Positions 1 through 8,201 are shown, counted from the first letter of the stretch. The stretch: 14,141 nt of DNA from DATAXV01 sp036272915 (GCA_036272915.1 DATAXV010000007.1:1-14141); one strand, 5' to 3'. Notes: generated by a model from the letters alone, not told the origin. Made by a program: numbers and translations.

Positions 1-24
1 GGCCGGAGGGAGCTGCTTCCGGCC
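1..24. terminator. GC-rich hairpin beyond the MarR gene
   Basis: Positions 1-7 (GGCCGGA) are the exact reverse complement of 18-24 (TCCGGCC), leaving a 10-nt loop. Together with the 25-56 hairpin it forms a tandem pair of stems after the stop of the minus-strand MarR gene. No T tract is visible because the window starts here, so its role as a terminator is inferred. Confidence 0.3.
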
Positions 25-56
25 GGCGCCGCCGCGTCCCCGCTCCCCGCGGCGCC
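25..56 (-). terminator. hairpin directly after the MarR stop codon
   Basis: GGCGCCGC (25-32) pairs perfectly with GCGGCGCC (49-56) across a 16-nt loop. It abuts the stop codon (57-59) of the minus-strand MarR gene, where a transcription terminator would be expected. There is no U-rich run, so it could be a factor-assisted terminator or simply an mRNA 3'-end stabilising stem. Confidence 0.35.
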
Positions 57-581
57 TCAGCAGGCTGGGTCGCCCCCCTGCCCCTGACAGAGCTCGGAGA
101 GGTCGGCCGTCCCCGGCTCGACCCGGGCGCCGACCCGGGCGAGCACGTCGACCAGCAGCCGCTGCTCCTCGTCCGCCAGCGGCGCCAGCAGCTCCGCCCT
201 CACCTTCCGCAGGCGGGCACCGCAGGTATCGAGGACGCGCCGGCCCTTCTCGGTGATCAGCACCCGGCGCGCGCGACGATCCGCCGGGTCGGGACGCCGC
301 TCGACCAGCCGCTGCGCCTCCAGCCCGTCGATCAAGTGCGTCATCACCGTCCGGTCGACGCGCAGCCCCTCGGCCAGCTTCAGCTGCGAGGAGCAGGCGT
401 CGACGGCGACGGCGGCGAGCAGGTGATATCCGCGGAGGCCTCCGGGGATGTCGGCGACGGCGCCGGTGGCGGCGGTCACGTAGCCGCGCAGCGCCTCGGA
501 CAGCAGCCAGCCGAGATCGCTCCTCAGCTCGGTGAAGGAGGCATGGGCGCGATCGCCGGTCGCGGCGGGGCCTCTGGCCAT
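57..581 (-). CDS. MarR-family transcriptional regulator
   Basis: A 174-residue winged helix-turn-helix protein of the MarR family, slightly longer than the usual 140-160. The recognition helix region (about residues 66-92, QLKLAEGLRVDRTVMTHLID) leads into the family's wing signature, ERRPDPADRRARRVLIT at 94-110, with the D-x-R-x-x-R pattern at 101-105. It has cysteines at 63, 120, 165 and 174. MarR proteins such as OhrR, YodB and QsrR sense oxidants or quinones through cysteines, so redox sensing is possible but unproven here. It is transcribed away from a flavoprotein quinone/azo-reductase, the classic layout for a local repressor of that enzyme. The ATG at 581 has no good Shine-Dalgarno but lies 7 nt after a TAAGCT -10-like hexamer, suggesting a leaderless mRNA. 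Confidence 0.88.
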   Translation of the reverse strand: MARGPAATGDRAHASFTELRSDLGWLLSEALRGYVTAATGAVADIPGGLRGYHLLAAVAVDACSSQLKLAEGLRVDRTVMTHLIDGLEAQRLVERRPDPADRRARRVLITEKGRRVLDTCGARLRKVRAELLAPLADEEQRLLVDVLARVGARVEPGTADLSELCQGQGGDPAC

Positions 582-588
582 GGCCGAA

Positions 589-594
589 AGCTTA
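589..594 (-). promoter_or_regulatory. -10-like hexamer, probable leaderless start of the MarR gene
   Basis: Read on the minus strand, TAAGCT fits the TANNNT -10 pattern and is followed by 7 nt and then the ATG at 581. That would put the transcription start at or within a base of the start codon. No convincing -35 element is visible. Confidence 0.35.
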
Positions 595-621
595 CGTGAC
601 GACGACTACGATCTCCACGGA

Positions 622-633
622 AGAAGATCTTCT
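622..633. promoter_or_regulatory. palindrome AGAAGATCTTCT, candidate MarR operator
   Basis: A perfect 12-bp palindrome lies in the 128-bp spacer between the divergent MarR gene and the flavoprotein gene (start 710). A possible -10 for the flavoprotein, TACTAT at 648-653, lies 14 bp downstream, so a dimer bound at the palindrome would cover its -35 zone. MarR dimers usually bind 12-20 bp dyads in such divergent spacers. The assignment rests on position and symmetry only. Confidence 0.4.
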
Positions 634-709
634 AACACGATGTTCTGTACTATCGATCATCTTGCCAAACACACGTATCCCGGGCACGGCCTGGGGGGTG
701 GAGGAAGTC

Positions 710-1348
710 ATGAAGCTGTTCCACGTCGACGCCAGCATTCGCCACGAGGGATCGATCTCCAGAGAACTCGCCGCCATCTTCAGGGAGCAGTGGCTCGAGG
801 CCCACCCCGAGGGCACCGTGACCCACCGTGACCTGGCCGCCGACCCCCTCCCCCACCTCACCGGGCCGGAGTTCGAGGCGGCGATGACGCCTCCCGACCG
901 GCGGACCGACGAGCAGCGCGAGAAGCTCGCTCTTCAGCGGCGCATCGTCGACGAGGTCCTCGACGCCGACGCCTACCTGATCGCCACCCCGATCTACAAC
1001 TGGAGCGCCCCCTCCTCGCTCAAGGCGTGGGTCGACCGGCTGATGATGGACCGCGCCCTTCCCGAGAAGCTCGCCGGGCGCCCGGCCGTGATCGTGATGG
1101 CCAAGGGCGGCGCCTATGGACCGGGGACGCCGAAGGAGGGCTGGGACTTCGCCGAGCCCTGGCTGCGCCGCGTCTTCGGTGAGCAGATCGGGCTCGACCT
1201 GGAGGTGGTCGCGGCGGAGCTGACCCTGGCCGACGTCAACCCGGCCATGAGCCATCTCAAGGACGTGGCCAGGGAGTCGCTCGCCACGGCCAGAAAGGCG
1301 GCCGCGCGGCACGGCGGCGAGCTCGGCCGGAAGCTCGCCGCCGCCTGA
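710..1348 (+). CDS. FMN-dependent NADH-azoreductase / quinone reductase-like flavoprotein
   Basis: A 212-residue flavodoxin-fold oxidoreductase of the AzoR/NQO1 (Flavodoxin_2) family, cytosolic, expected to reduce quinones or azo compounds with NAD(P)H through bound FMN. The N-terminus MKLFHVDASIR with S-x-S-R-E-L (15-20) is the phosphate-binding start typical of AzoR. The flavin-contacting motif TPIYNWSAPSSLKAWVDR spans 93-110, and KGGAYGPG (132-139) resembles the second FMN loop. I chose the ATG at 710 because GGAGG at 700-704 precedes it at good spacing and homology begins there. The frame is open back to 596 but that stretch has no family similarity. A MarR gene is divergent, so induction by electrophiles or quinones is a reasonable guess. 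Substrate is unknown. Confidence 0.85.
   Translation: MKLFHVDASIRHEGSISRELAAIFREQWLEAHPEGTVTHRDLAADPLPHLTGPEFEAAMTPPDRRTDEQREKLALQRRIVDEVLDADAYLIATPIYNWSAPSSLKAWVDRLMMDRALPEKLAGRPAVIVMAKGGAYGPGTPKEGWDFAEPWLRRVFGEQIGLDLEVVAAELTLADVNPAMSHLKDVARESLATARKAAARHGGELGRKLAAA
1312..1343. terminator. 12-bp-stem hairpin inside the C-terminal codons
   Basis: CGGCGGCGAGCT (1312-1323) is perfectly complementary to AGCTCGCCGCCG (1332-1343) with an 8-nt loop. It sits in the last codons of the flavoprotein, right before its stop (1346-1348) and 7 bp from the stop of the convergent methyltransferase gene (1350). It could stop transcription in both directions between the two convergent genes. It lacks a T tract, so function is inferred. 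Confidence 0.45.
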
Positions 1349-1349
1349 C

Positions 1350-2024
1350 CTATCGCGCCCGGGCGACGACCAGGGCCCGGTCGACCTCGAGGTCGAGGCA
1401 TCCGGCGCTGAATCCGGCCGTCCCCAGCCGGCCGAGGAGGTCGGTGAGGACGAGCGGCCGGTCGCCCTGGGCGCCGAGGTCGGCCACGTAGGCATCCCAG
1501 TCCTCGCCACTCCGATGGTGGCCGAAGCGGACCTTGGCCAGGCGGTAGGCGTCGTAGAGGGAGGGGCCGGGGACGCGGACCCGCTCGATCATGAAGAGCC
1601 AGCCCCCACGCCGCAGCCGGCCGTGGATCCAGCGCAGGACCTCCTCCTGGCACGGCGCCTCCAGGTGGTGGATCGACTGGCTGGCGATCGCGGCCGAGCT
1701 GCCGGCGGGCGCGTCGACGTCCCTCATCTCGTTGAGGTCGCACTCGATCAGCCGGGCGCGGTCGCCGTAAGGAGCGAGGCGCTTCCCGGCCAGCTCGAGC
1801 ATCGGCGGCGAGGAGTCGAGCCCGCAGACGCTGGCCTCGGGCAGACGTCGTAGCACCTGCTCAGCGATGATGCCGCCACCGCAGCCGACGTCGAGGATCC
1901 AGCCCGGCTCGACCAGCGAGAGCAGGTCGTCGAGCTGGGCCAGGTGGGCCGCTCGCGTCGGGTTTCCCTGGAGGTGGGCGCCGTCCCACCGGTTCGCCTT
2001 CTCGGGGTCTTTCCAGTCCTGCAT
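1350..2024 (-). CDS. class I SAM-dependent methyltransferase
   Basis: A 224-residue Rossmann-fold methyltransferase. Motif I, ILDVGCGGG (43-51), binds the adenosylmethionine. The acidic ribose contact is at GLDSSPPML (68-76), the next strand carries ECDLNE (94-99), and QSIHHL (116-121) is the post-II/IV motif often seen in UbiE/COQ5-like and Methyltransf_11/25 enzymes. The acceptor cannot be told from sequence. Translation most likely starts at the ATG at 2024, preceded by GGAGAG on the minus strand. The frame extends 20 codons further upstream (to 2084) without similarity. A TACGGT hexamer (2033-2038) 8 nt before this ATG could be a -10 for a near-leaderless message. It converges with the flavoprotein gene (1-nt gap) and diverges from sufR, with no sign of functional linkage to either. 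Confidence 0.85.
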   Translation of the reverse strand: MQDWKDPEKANRWDGAHLQGNPTRAAHLAQLDDLLSLVEPGWILDVGCGGGIIAEQVLRRLPEASVCGLDSSPPMLELAGKRLAPYGDRARLIECDLNEMRDVDAPAGSSAAIASQSIHHLEAPCQEEVLRWIHGRLRRGGWLFMIERVRVPGPSLYDAYRLAKVRFGHHRSGEDWDAYVADLGAQGDRPLVLTDLLGRLGTAGFSAGCLDLEVDRALVVARAR

Positions 2025-2136
2025 GTCTCTCCACCGTAGCGGACCCTTCACCGGCACCGTCCGGGCCTCCCGGCCCCGATCCACCCCCTCGGATCGGCTA
2101 CTATCTCGTTGCTCGTCGATTTCCGCAACAATTTTT

Positions 2137-2150
2137 CAACGCGGACGTTG
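2137..2150. promoter_or_regulatory. SufR operator CAAC-N6-GTTG
   Basis: CAAC (2137-2140), six bases, then GTTG (2147-2150) is an exact match to the CAAC-N6-GTTG inverted repeat described for SufR binding in cyanobacteria and reported in streptomycetes. Symmetry continues outward (T2136/A2151, then TTT 2132-2134 with AAA 2153-2155), making a 24-bp imperfect dyad. It lies 27 bp before the sufR ATG and covers the -35 zone of the TAGAAT -10 at 2160-2165, consistent with autorepression of the whole suf operon. Confidence 0.8.
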
Positions 2151-2159
2151 ACAAACGCG

Positions 2160-2165
2160 TAGAAT
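2160..2165 (+). promoter_or_regulatory. probable -10 element of the suf operon
   Basis: TAGAAT matches the TATAAT consensus at 5 of 6 positions and lies 12 nt before the sufR ATG, so the transcript would start around 2172 with only a few leader bases. The -35 region then falls in the SufR operator; the hexamer CAACGC at 2137-2142 (17-bp spacing) is a poor -35. A TTGACA at 2148-2153 looks like a -35 but has no -10 at proper spacing. Confidence 0.5.
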
Positions 2166-2177
2166 CGCCCCCTGGCG

Positions 2178-2796
2178 ATGGATAGAAAGCCTGAAGTCCT
2201 GGCCTACCTGAAGGCCCAGGGAGAGGGAAGCCTGGGGGAGGTCGCGGACCATCTCGGCGTCACCAAGCAGGGTGCCCTCCGGCATCTCGAGGCGCTGCGT
2301 CTCGCCGGTCTGGTGGTGGTGAGCCCGGCGACCCACCGCGGTCCCGGCCGGCCCGAGCACCGGTACCAGCTGACGCCCGCCGCCAGCGAGCTCTTCCCCC
2401 ACGGCCACCGCGAGCTGGCCCAGGAACTGATCGAATTCGTCGGTAGCGATGCCCTCGACCGCTTCTTCGAGGAGCGCTCCAAGCGCCTCGAGGCCGAGTG
2501 CACGCCCCACCTGGAGGGCCTCGAACTGCCGGCCCGGCTCCAGGAGCTGGCCCGTCTCACCACCGAGCGCGGCCACATGACCGAGGTCGTGGAGGAGCGG
2601 GGCCGGCTGATGCTCCGGCACCACAACTGCCCGATCCAGGACGTTGCCAGTCAGACGCCCTACCCGTGCCTCCGCGAGCGTGAGATGTACGAGCATCTGC
2701 TCGGCACCGACGTCGAACGCTCGAGCTGGCTGGGCAAGGGCGACAACTGCTGCACCTACGACATCAATCACACCAAGAACACACGAGGGGATGTGA

Positions 2797-2804
<8 letters not shown>
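2178..2804 (+). CDS. sufR: SufR, iron-sulfur cluster-sensing repressor of the suf operon
   Basis: A 208-residue DNA-binding regulator. The N-terminal winged helix (about 1-70) has GEVADHLGVTKQGALRHLEA as helix-turn-helix (20-39) and a GPGRPEHRYQLT wing (55-66). The C-terminal half carries the cluster-binding cysteines: C151 (HHNCPI), C164 (PYPCLRERE) and C191/C192 (DNCCTYD). C151-x12-C164-x27-C192 agrees with the cysteine spacing I recall for actinobacterial SufR. With a cluster bound, SufR represses suf; cluster loss under iron or oxidative stress derepresses it. The first-gene position and a CAAC-N6-GTTG operator just upstream fit that model. The ATG at 2178 has no Shine-Dalgarno, in keeping with the very short leader. 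Its stop overlaps the sufC start by 8 nt. Confidence 0.93.
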
Positions 2805-3584
<780 letters not shown>

Positions 3585-3585
<1 letters not shown>

Positions 3586-4997
3586 TGGCTGTCGTCCCGC
3601 AGATCAGCGTCGGCGAGGACTACAAGGACAAGTACGGCTTCTTCGATCCGGAGAAGTACGTCTTCAAGGCCAAGCGCGGGCTCAACGAGGAGATCGTCAA
3701 GGAGATCTCCTGGATGAAGCACGAGCCCGAGTGGATGACCAAGATGCGCCTCCGCTCGCTCGGCATCTTCCGCAAGAAGCCGATGCCGACCTGGGGCACG
3801 GACCTGTCCGTCATCGACTTCGAGAACATCTTCTACTACCTCAAGGCGTCCGAGGGCCAGGGCAACAAGTCCTGGGACGACGTGCCCGCCGACATCAAGA
3901 ACACCTTCGACCGGCTCGGCGTGCCCCAGGCGGAGCGCAAGTTCCTCGCCGGCGTCGCCGCCCAGTACGAGTCGGAGGTCGTCTACCACTCGCTGCACAA
4001 GGAGCTGGCGGACAAGGGCGTCATCTTCCTCGACACGGACACCGGCCTGCGCGAGCACCCGGAGATCTTCCGCGAGTACTTCGGCACCGTGATCCCGCCC
4101 GCCGACAACAAGTTCTCGGCGCTGAACACCGCGGTCTGGTCGGGCGGCTCCTTCATCTACGTGCCCAAGGGCGTGAAGGTCGACATCCCGCTCCAGGCCT
4201 ACTTCCGGATCAACGCCGAGAACATGGGCCAGTTCGAGCGGACCCTGATCATCTGCGACGAGGACTCCTTCGTCCACTACATCGAGGGCTGCACGGCGCC
4301 CATGTACACGACCGACTCGCTGCACTCGGCGGTGGTCGAGATCATCGTCAAGAAGGGCGCCCGCTGCCGGTACACGACGATCCAGAACTGGTCGACCAAC
4401 GTCTTCAACCTGGTCACCAAGCGCGCCGCCGCCTACCAGGACGCGACCATGGAGTGGGTCGACGGCAACCTCGGCTCGCAGATCACCCAGAAGTACCCCT
4501 CCGTCTTCCTGATGGAGCCGGGGGCCAAGGGCGACGTGCTCTCCATCGCCTTCGCCGGCAAGGGACAGCAGCAGGACGCCGGGGGCAAGATGATCCACGT
4601 CGCCCCCCACACCACCTCGACGATCACCTCCAAGTCGATCTCCAAGGGCGGCGGCGTCGCCACCTACCGGGGCATGGTCAAGGTCCATCCCGGCGCCCAC
4701 GACGTCAAGTCGTTCGTGAAGTGCGACGCCCTGCTCCTCGACGACGACTCCATCAGCAACACCTACCCGGTGATGGAGTACGACGAGCGCGACGTCAGCG
4801 TCGCCCACGAGGCGACCGTGAGCAAGGTCTCCGACGAGCAGCTCTTCTATCTGATGAGCCGCGGCATCAGCCAGGACGAGGCCGAGACGATGATCGTGAA
4901 CGGCTTCATCGAGCCCTTCACGAAGGAACTGCCCCTGGAGTACGCGGTCGAGCTGAACCGGCTGATCCAGCTGGAGATGGAGGGCTCGGTCGGCTGA
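3585..4997 (+). CDS. sufB: SufB, Fe-S cluster assembly scaffold
   Basis: A 470-residue scaffold subunit on which the cluster is built, normal length for the family. The N-terminal stretch DKYGFFDPEKYVFKAKRGL and WMKHEPEWM (43-51) are SufB-specific. The core beta-helix follows, with NKFSALNTAVWSGGSFIYVP (175-194), IEGCTAPMYTTDSLHSAVVE (233-252) and SFVKCDALLLDDDS (376-389). C380 aligns by context with the conserved cysteine essential in E. coli SufB (Cys405). The C-terminal signature EQLFYLMSRGISQDEAETMI (418-437) is intact. The GTG start at 3585 overlaps the sufC stop by one base and follows GAGGAGG (3571-3577). Acts with SufC and SufD; receives persulfide sulfur from SufS via SufU. Confidence 0.96.
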
Positions 4998-6265
4998 TGA
5001 CATTCGAGCTCAGGGCCGTGGAGGAGCTCGCCTCCCTCCACGGCGAACCCGACTGGCTGCGCGAGCGCAGGCGCGAGGCCCACGGCCTCTTCGAGCGGCT
5101 GCCGCTGCCCTCCCGCACCGACGAGGAGTGGCGCCGCACCGACCTCAGGGGCCTCGACCTGAACGCCTTCGAGCCCTTCGAGCCGGCCGACGGCACGCCG
5201 CCCGGCGACACCATCGACGAGGTCGCCGGGGTGCTCCGCCAGCGCGGCTCGGAGCCGGGAAAGGTCGAGCTGGACCCGGAGGTCTCGGCCAGGGGCGTGA
5301 TCTTCATGCCTCTCTCGCAGGCCGCCCGGGAGCATCCCGACCTGGTCAGGACCCACCTCTTCAGCGAGGTGCGGGCCGATCGCGACAAGTTCTCCGCGCT
5401 GCACGCTGCCTTCTTCAGCGGCGGCACCTTCCTGTACGTGCCCGACGGGGTGCGCATCGAGCGGCCGCTGGTCTCCCAGTTCTGGTCCTCGAGGGGCGGC
5501 GCCGCCGTCCTTCCCCACACCCTGATCGTGGCCGGGCGGGGCAGCATCTTCAACTACGTCGACGAGTTCCTCTCCCCCGACCTCGAGGCCGCCGCCTACT
5601 GCAGCGGCTCGGCCGAGATCCTCGCCGGCGAGGGGAGCGACGTCGGCTACATCGCCCTCCAGCGCTGGGGCCATCACGCCTGGCAGCTCGCCGACCAGCA
5701 GGTCCGGATCGAGCGCGAGGCCAGCGTCCGGCTGATCAACGTCGGCCTGGGCGGGCGCTTCGCCAAGAACCGGGTCGAGGCCAGCCTGCGCGGGCCGGGG
5801 GCCAGGGCCGAGCTCAAGGCGCTCTACTTCGGCAGCGGCGACCAGTTCTTCGACTACCACACGCTGCAGCGCCATGTGGTCGGCGACACCAGCAGCGACC
5901 TGCTCTTCAAGGGCGCGCTGGACGACCGATCGCGAGCGACCTACGCCGGCCTGATCCGGATCGAGCCCAAGGCGAGGCGGTCCGACGCCTACCAGGCGAA
6001 CCGCAACCTGATCCTCTCCAAGGAGGCCAAGGGCTTCTCCATCCCCGAGCTGGAGATCCTCAACAACGACGTGCGCTGCACGCACGGCGCCACCGTCGCC
6101 CCGGTCGACCCCGAGCACATCTTCTACCTGGAGTCGCGCGGCATCCCCGCAGGCGTCGCCGAGCGCATGATCGTGCACGGCTTCTTCGGCGAGGTCATCG
6201 ATCGCATACCCGTCGCCCAGGCGCGGGAGCTGGTCGAGGCCGAGCTCGAGGCGCGGATTGTCTAG
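4997..6265 (+). CDS. sufD: SufD, Fe-S cluster assembly scaffold partner
   Basis: A 422-residue paralog of SufB that completes the SufBC2D complex. N-terminal DEEWRRTDLRGLDL (42-55) is the usual SufD substrate-domain motif. The core has KFSALHAAFFSGGTFLYVPD (131-150), matching the equivalent region of SufB. The C-terminal block SIPELEILNNDVRCTHGA ends near residue 364 and contains H363, which by context corresponds to the histidine essential in E. coli SufD (His360). FYLESRGIPAGVAERMIVHG follows. The ATG at 4997 overlaps the sufB stop by one base (TGATG) and has GGAGGG at 4979-4984. The frame is open upstream as far as 3473 through sufB, but that part is out-of-frame sufB sequence and not protein. 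Confidence 0.95.
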   Translation: MTFELRAVEELASLHGEPDWLRERRREAHGLFERLPLPSRTDEEWRRTDLRGLDLNAFEPFEPADGTPPGDTIDEVAGVLRQRGSEPGKVELDPEVSARGVIFMPLSQAAREHPDLVRTHLFSEVRADRDKFSALHAAFFSGGTFLYVPDGVRIERPLVSQFWSSRGGAAVLPHTLIVAGRGSIFNYVDEFLSPDLEAAAYCSGSAEILAGEGSDVGYIALQRWGHHAWQLADQQVRIEREASVRLINVGLGGRFAKNRVEASLRGPGARAELKALYFGSGDQFFDYHTLQRHVVGDTSSDLLFKGALDDRSRATYAGLIRIEPKARRSDAYQANRNLILSKEAKGFSIPELEILNNDVRCTHGATVAPVDPEHIFYLESRGIPAGVAERMIVHGFFGEVIDRIPVAQARELVEAELEARIV

Positions 6266-6566
6266 TCACCGCGTCGCCGGCGTCACCGACCTGGAGCCCG
6301 AGACCGCCACGCAGGTGGTGGTCGACGGCGAGGAGATCTGCCTGGCCAGGGCGGAGGACGGGACCTTCCACGCCCTGGTCGACGTCTGCTCCCACGAGGA
6401 GTTCCCGTTGAGCGACGGCGAGGTCTGGGGCACGGAGATCGAATGCGCCCGCCACGGATCCCGTTTCAACCTGGAGACGGGCCTGCCGCGGGGGCTGCCG
6501 GCGACCGGCCCGGTGCGGGCGTTCGCGGTCAAGGTGGAAGGAGACGACGTCTATGTTGAGAAGTGA
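6258..6566 (+). CDS. Rieske-type [2Fe-2S] ferredoxin within the suf operon
   Basis: A 102-residue single-domain Rieske protein resembling the ferredoxin component of aromatic-ring dioxygenases. The cluster ligands are C44-S-H46 and C63-A-R-H66, separated by 16 residues, exactly the Rieske pattern. No signal peptide or membrane segment is seen, so it is a soluble electron carrier. Translation appears to start at a TTG at 6258, inside the end of sufD (8-nt overlap), because no ATG or GTG exists upstream of the conserved region in this frame. The ribosome binding site is weak (GAGGCG, 6249-6254), implying coupling to sufD. Its end overlaps sufS by 14 nt. Position inside the operon suggests it supplies electrons for cluster assembly or persulfide reduction. 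This role is an inference. Confidence 0.88.
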   Translation: MSSHRVAGVTDLEPETATQVVVDGEEICLARAEDGTFHALVDVCSHEEFPLSDGEVWGTEIECARHGSRFNLETGLPRGLPATGPVRAFAVKVEGDDVYVEK

Positions 6567-7791
6567 ATCCTCGACGCTGGACGTGCAGTCGATCCGCAGG
6601 GACTTCCCGATCTTCGAGACCGGGGCCGCCTACCTGGACTCGGCCAACACCGCCCAGCGACCCCGTCAGGTGGTCGAGGCCATGGTCGAGTACTTCGAGC
6701 AGTACAACGCCAACATCCTGCGCGCCGCGTACGCCTTCTCCGAGAGGGCGACCGAGCACTTCGAGGGCGCGCGGGAGAAGGTACGGCGCTTCATCAACGC
6801 CGCCTCCACCAAGGAGGTGATCTTCACCAGCGGCACGACCGGGGGCATCAACCTGGTCGCCTACTCCTGGGGCCGCCGCAACATCGAGCAGGGCGACCTG
6901 CTGGTGACGACGGTCATGGAGCATCACTCCAACCTCGTCCCCTGGCAGATCCTGGCCGAGGAGAAGGGCGCCGAGCTGGCCTTCGTCGACATCGACGAAC
7001 AGGGCCGGCTGCGCCAGGACCAGTTCCAGGAGCTGCTCACGCGCGGCCCCAAGCTGGTCGCCTTCAACCAGATCTCGAACACGCTGGGCACGATCAACCC
7101 CTACCGGGAGATGACCAGGGCGGCCAAGGAGGCCGGGGCCATCGTCCTGATCGACGGCGCCCAGGGCGCACCCCATCTCGGCTTCGACGTGCGCGAGACC
7201 GGATGTGACTTCTACGCCTTCTCCAGCCACAAGATGTGCGGACCGACCGGCATCGGCGTCCTCTACGGCCGCCGCGAGCTGCTTCGGGAGATGCCGCCCT
7301 TCCTGGCCGGCGGCGAGATGATCAACGTGGTCTCGCTGGAGCGGAGCACGTACGCCGACCTCCCCCACAAGTTCGAGGCGGGCACGCAGCCCATCGCCGA
7401 GGCGATCGGCCTGGGCGCCGCCATCGACTACCTCGAGAGCGTCGGCATGGAGGCGATCAAGCGGCACGACGCCGAGCTCACCGAGTACGCCCACGAGTCG
7501 CTGAGCGAGGTGCCGGGTCTGCGCGTCTTCGGACCGCCGCCGGGCCCGGATCGGACCGGGGTGCTGTCCTTCGACGTCGATGGCATCCATCCGCACGACA
7601 TCGCCACCATCCTCGACCGCCACGACGTGTACTGCCGGTCGGGGCACAACTGCACGATGCCGCTGATGACGCGGCTCGACGTCGCCGCCACGGTCCGGGC
7701 CTCGGTGTACCTCTACAACACGCGGGAGGAGATCGACCGCCTGGTGGCCGGACTCCACGACGCGCGCAGGATCTTCGGGGTAGAAAGGTAA
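6553..7791 (+). CDS. sufS: SufS, cysteine desulfurase
   Basis: A 412-residue PLP enzyme (fold type I, class V aminotransferase family, group II desulfurase) that converts cysteine to alanine and an enzyme persulfide. The PLP lysine is K227 in FSSHKMCGPTG (223-233). H124 in MEHHSN stacks on the cofactor, and D201/Q204 in LIDGAQ contact the pyridine ring. The catalytic cysteine is C367 in CRSGHNCTMPLM (361-372), the short-loop SufS form; N366 replaces the more usual histidine of RxGHHC. The ATG at 6553 has GGAAGGAG at 6536-6543 and lies within the Rieske gene. The gene ends 2 nt before the sufU GTG. Partner: SufU, encoded next. Confidence 0.95.
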   Translation: MLRSESSTLDVQSIRRDFPIFETGAAYLDSANTAQRPRQVVEAMVEYFEQYNANILRAAYAFSERATEHFEGAREKVRRFINAASTKEVIFTSGTTGGINLVAYSWGRRNIEQGDLLVTTVMEHHSNLVPWQILAEEKGAELAFVDIDEQGRLRQDQFQELLTRGPKLVAFNQISNTLGTINPYREMTRAAKEAGAIVLIDGAQGAPHLGFDVRETGCDFYAFSSHKMCGPTGIGVLYGRRELLREMPPFLAGGEMINVVSLERSTYADLPHKFEAGTQPIAEAIGLGAAIDYLESVGMEAIKRHDAELTEYAHESLSEVPGLRVFGPPPGPDRTGVLSFDVDGIHPHDIATILDRHDVYCRSGHNCTMPLMTRLDVAATVRASVYLYNTREEIDRLVAGLHDARRIFGVER

Positions 7792-7793
7792 CC

Positions 7794-8201
7794 GTGAGCG
7801 ACGATCAGTTCTATCGGGAGTTCATCCTCGATCACTACCGCAACCCGCGGAACTTCGGACGGCTCGAGCACCCCGATATCACGCATGAGGAGAACAACCC
7901 CTTCTGCGGGGACGTGGTGGCCATGGACTTCGAGCTGAAGGACGGGCAGATCCAAGACGTCCGCTTCCACGGCCGCGGCTGCGCCATCTCCCAGGCCTCC
8001 GCCTCGATGCTGACCGAACGCATCAAGGGGATGACGCTGGAGGAGGCGAGGACCATATCCAAGCAGGACGTGCTCGAGGACCTCGGCATCGAGGTCTCAG
8101 CGGCGCGGCTCAAGTGCGCCCTGCTCCCACTCAAGGTGCTCAAGGTGGGCGCCTATGGCCTGGCTGACTATGACCCCGAGGAGGAGGACGAACCCGCATG
8201 A
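7794..8201 (+). CDS. sufU: SufU, sulfur relay partner of SufS (short-loop variant)
   Basis: A 135-residue IscU/SufU-fold protein. It carries C38-x-D40 (NPFCGD), C63 (GRGCAIS) and C108 (RLKCALL), equivalent to the Cys/Asp/Cys/Cys zinc-site residues of B. subtilis SufU (Cys41, Asp43, Cys66, Cys128). It has lysine K107, where IscU has a histidine, and the SufU-like pattern R-x-K-C-A-x-L. It therefore looks like the zinc-dependent sulfurtransferase that draws persulfide from SufS. Unusually, C63 and C108 are 45 positions apart, against 62 in B. subtilis SufU and 43 in E. coli IscU, so the SufU-specific insertion is nearly absent. GTG start at 7794 with GAAAGG at 7783-7788. The acidic tail EEEDEPA ends in a 4-nt overlap (ATGA) with the rhodanese gene. 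Confidence 0.92.
   Translation: MSDDQFYREFILDHYRNPRNFGRLEHPDITHEENNPFCGDVVAMDFELKDGQIQDVRFHGRGCAISQASASMLTERIKGMTLEEARTISKQDVLEDLGIEVSAARLKCALLPLKVLKVGAYGLADYDPEEEDEPA

Noticed and set aside
2148..2153. TTGACA as the -35 of the sufR promoter.
   Set aside because: No -10 lies at 16-18 bp spacing, and such a promoter would start transcription beyond the sufR ATG. The hexamer is explained by the right arm of the SufR operator.
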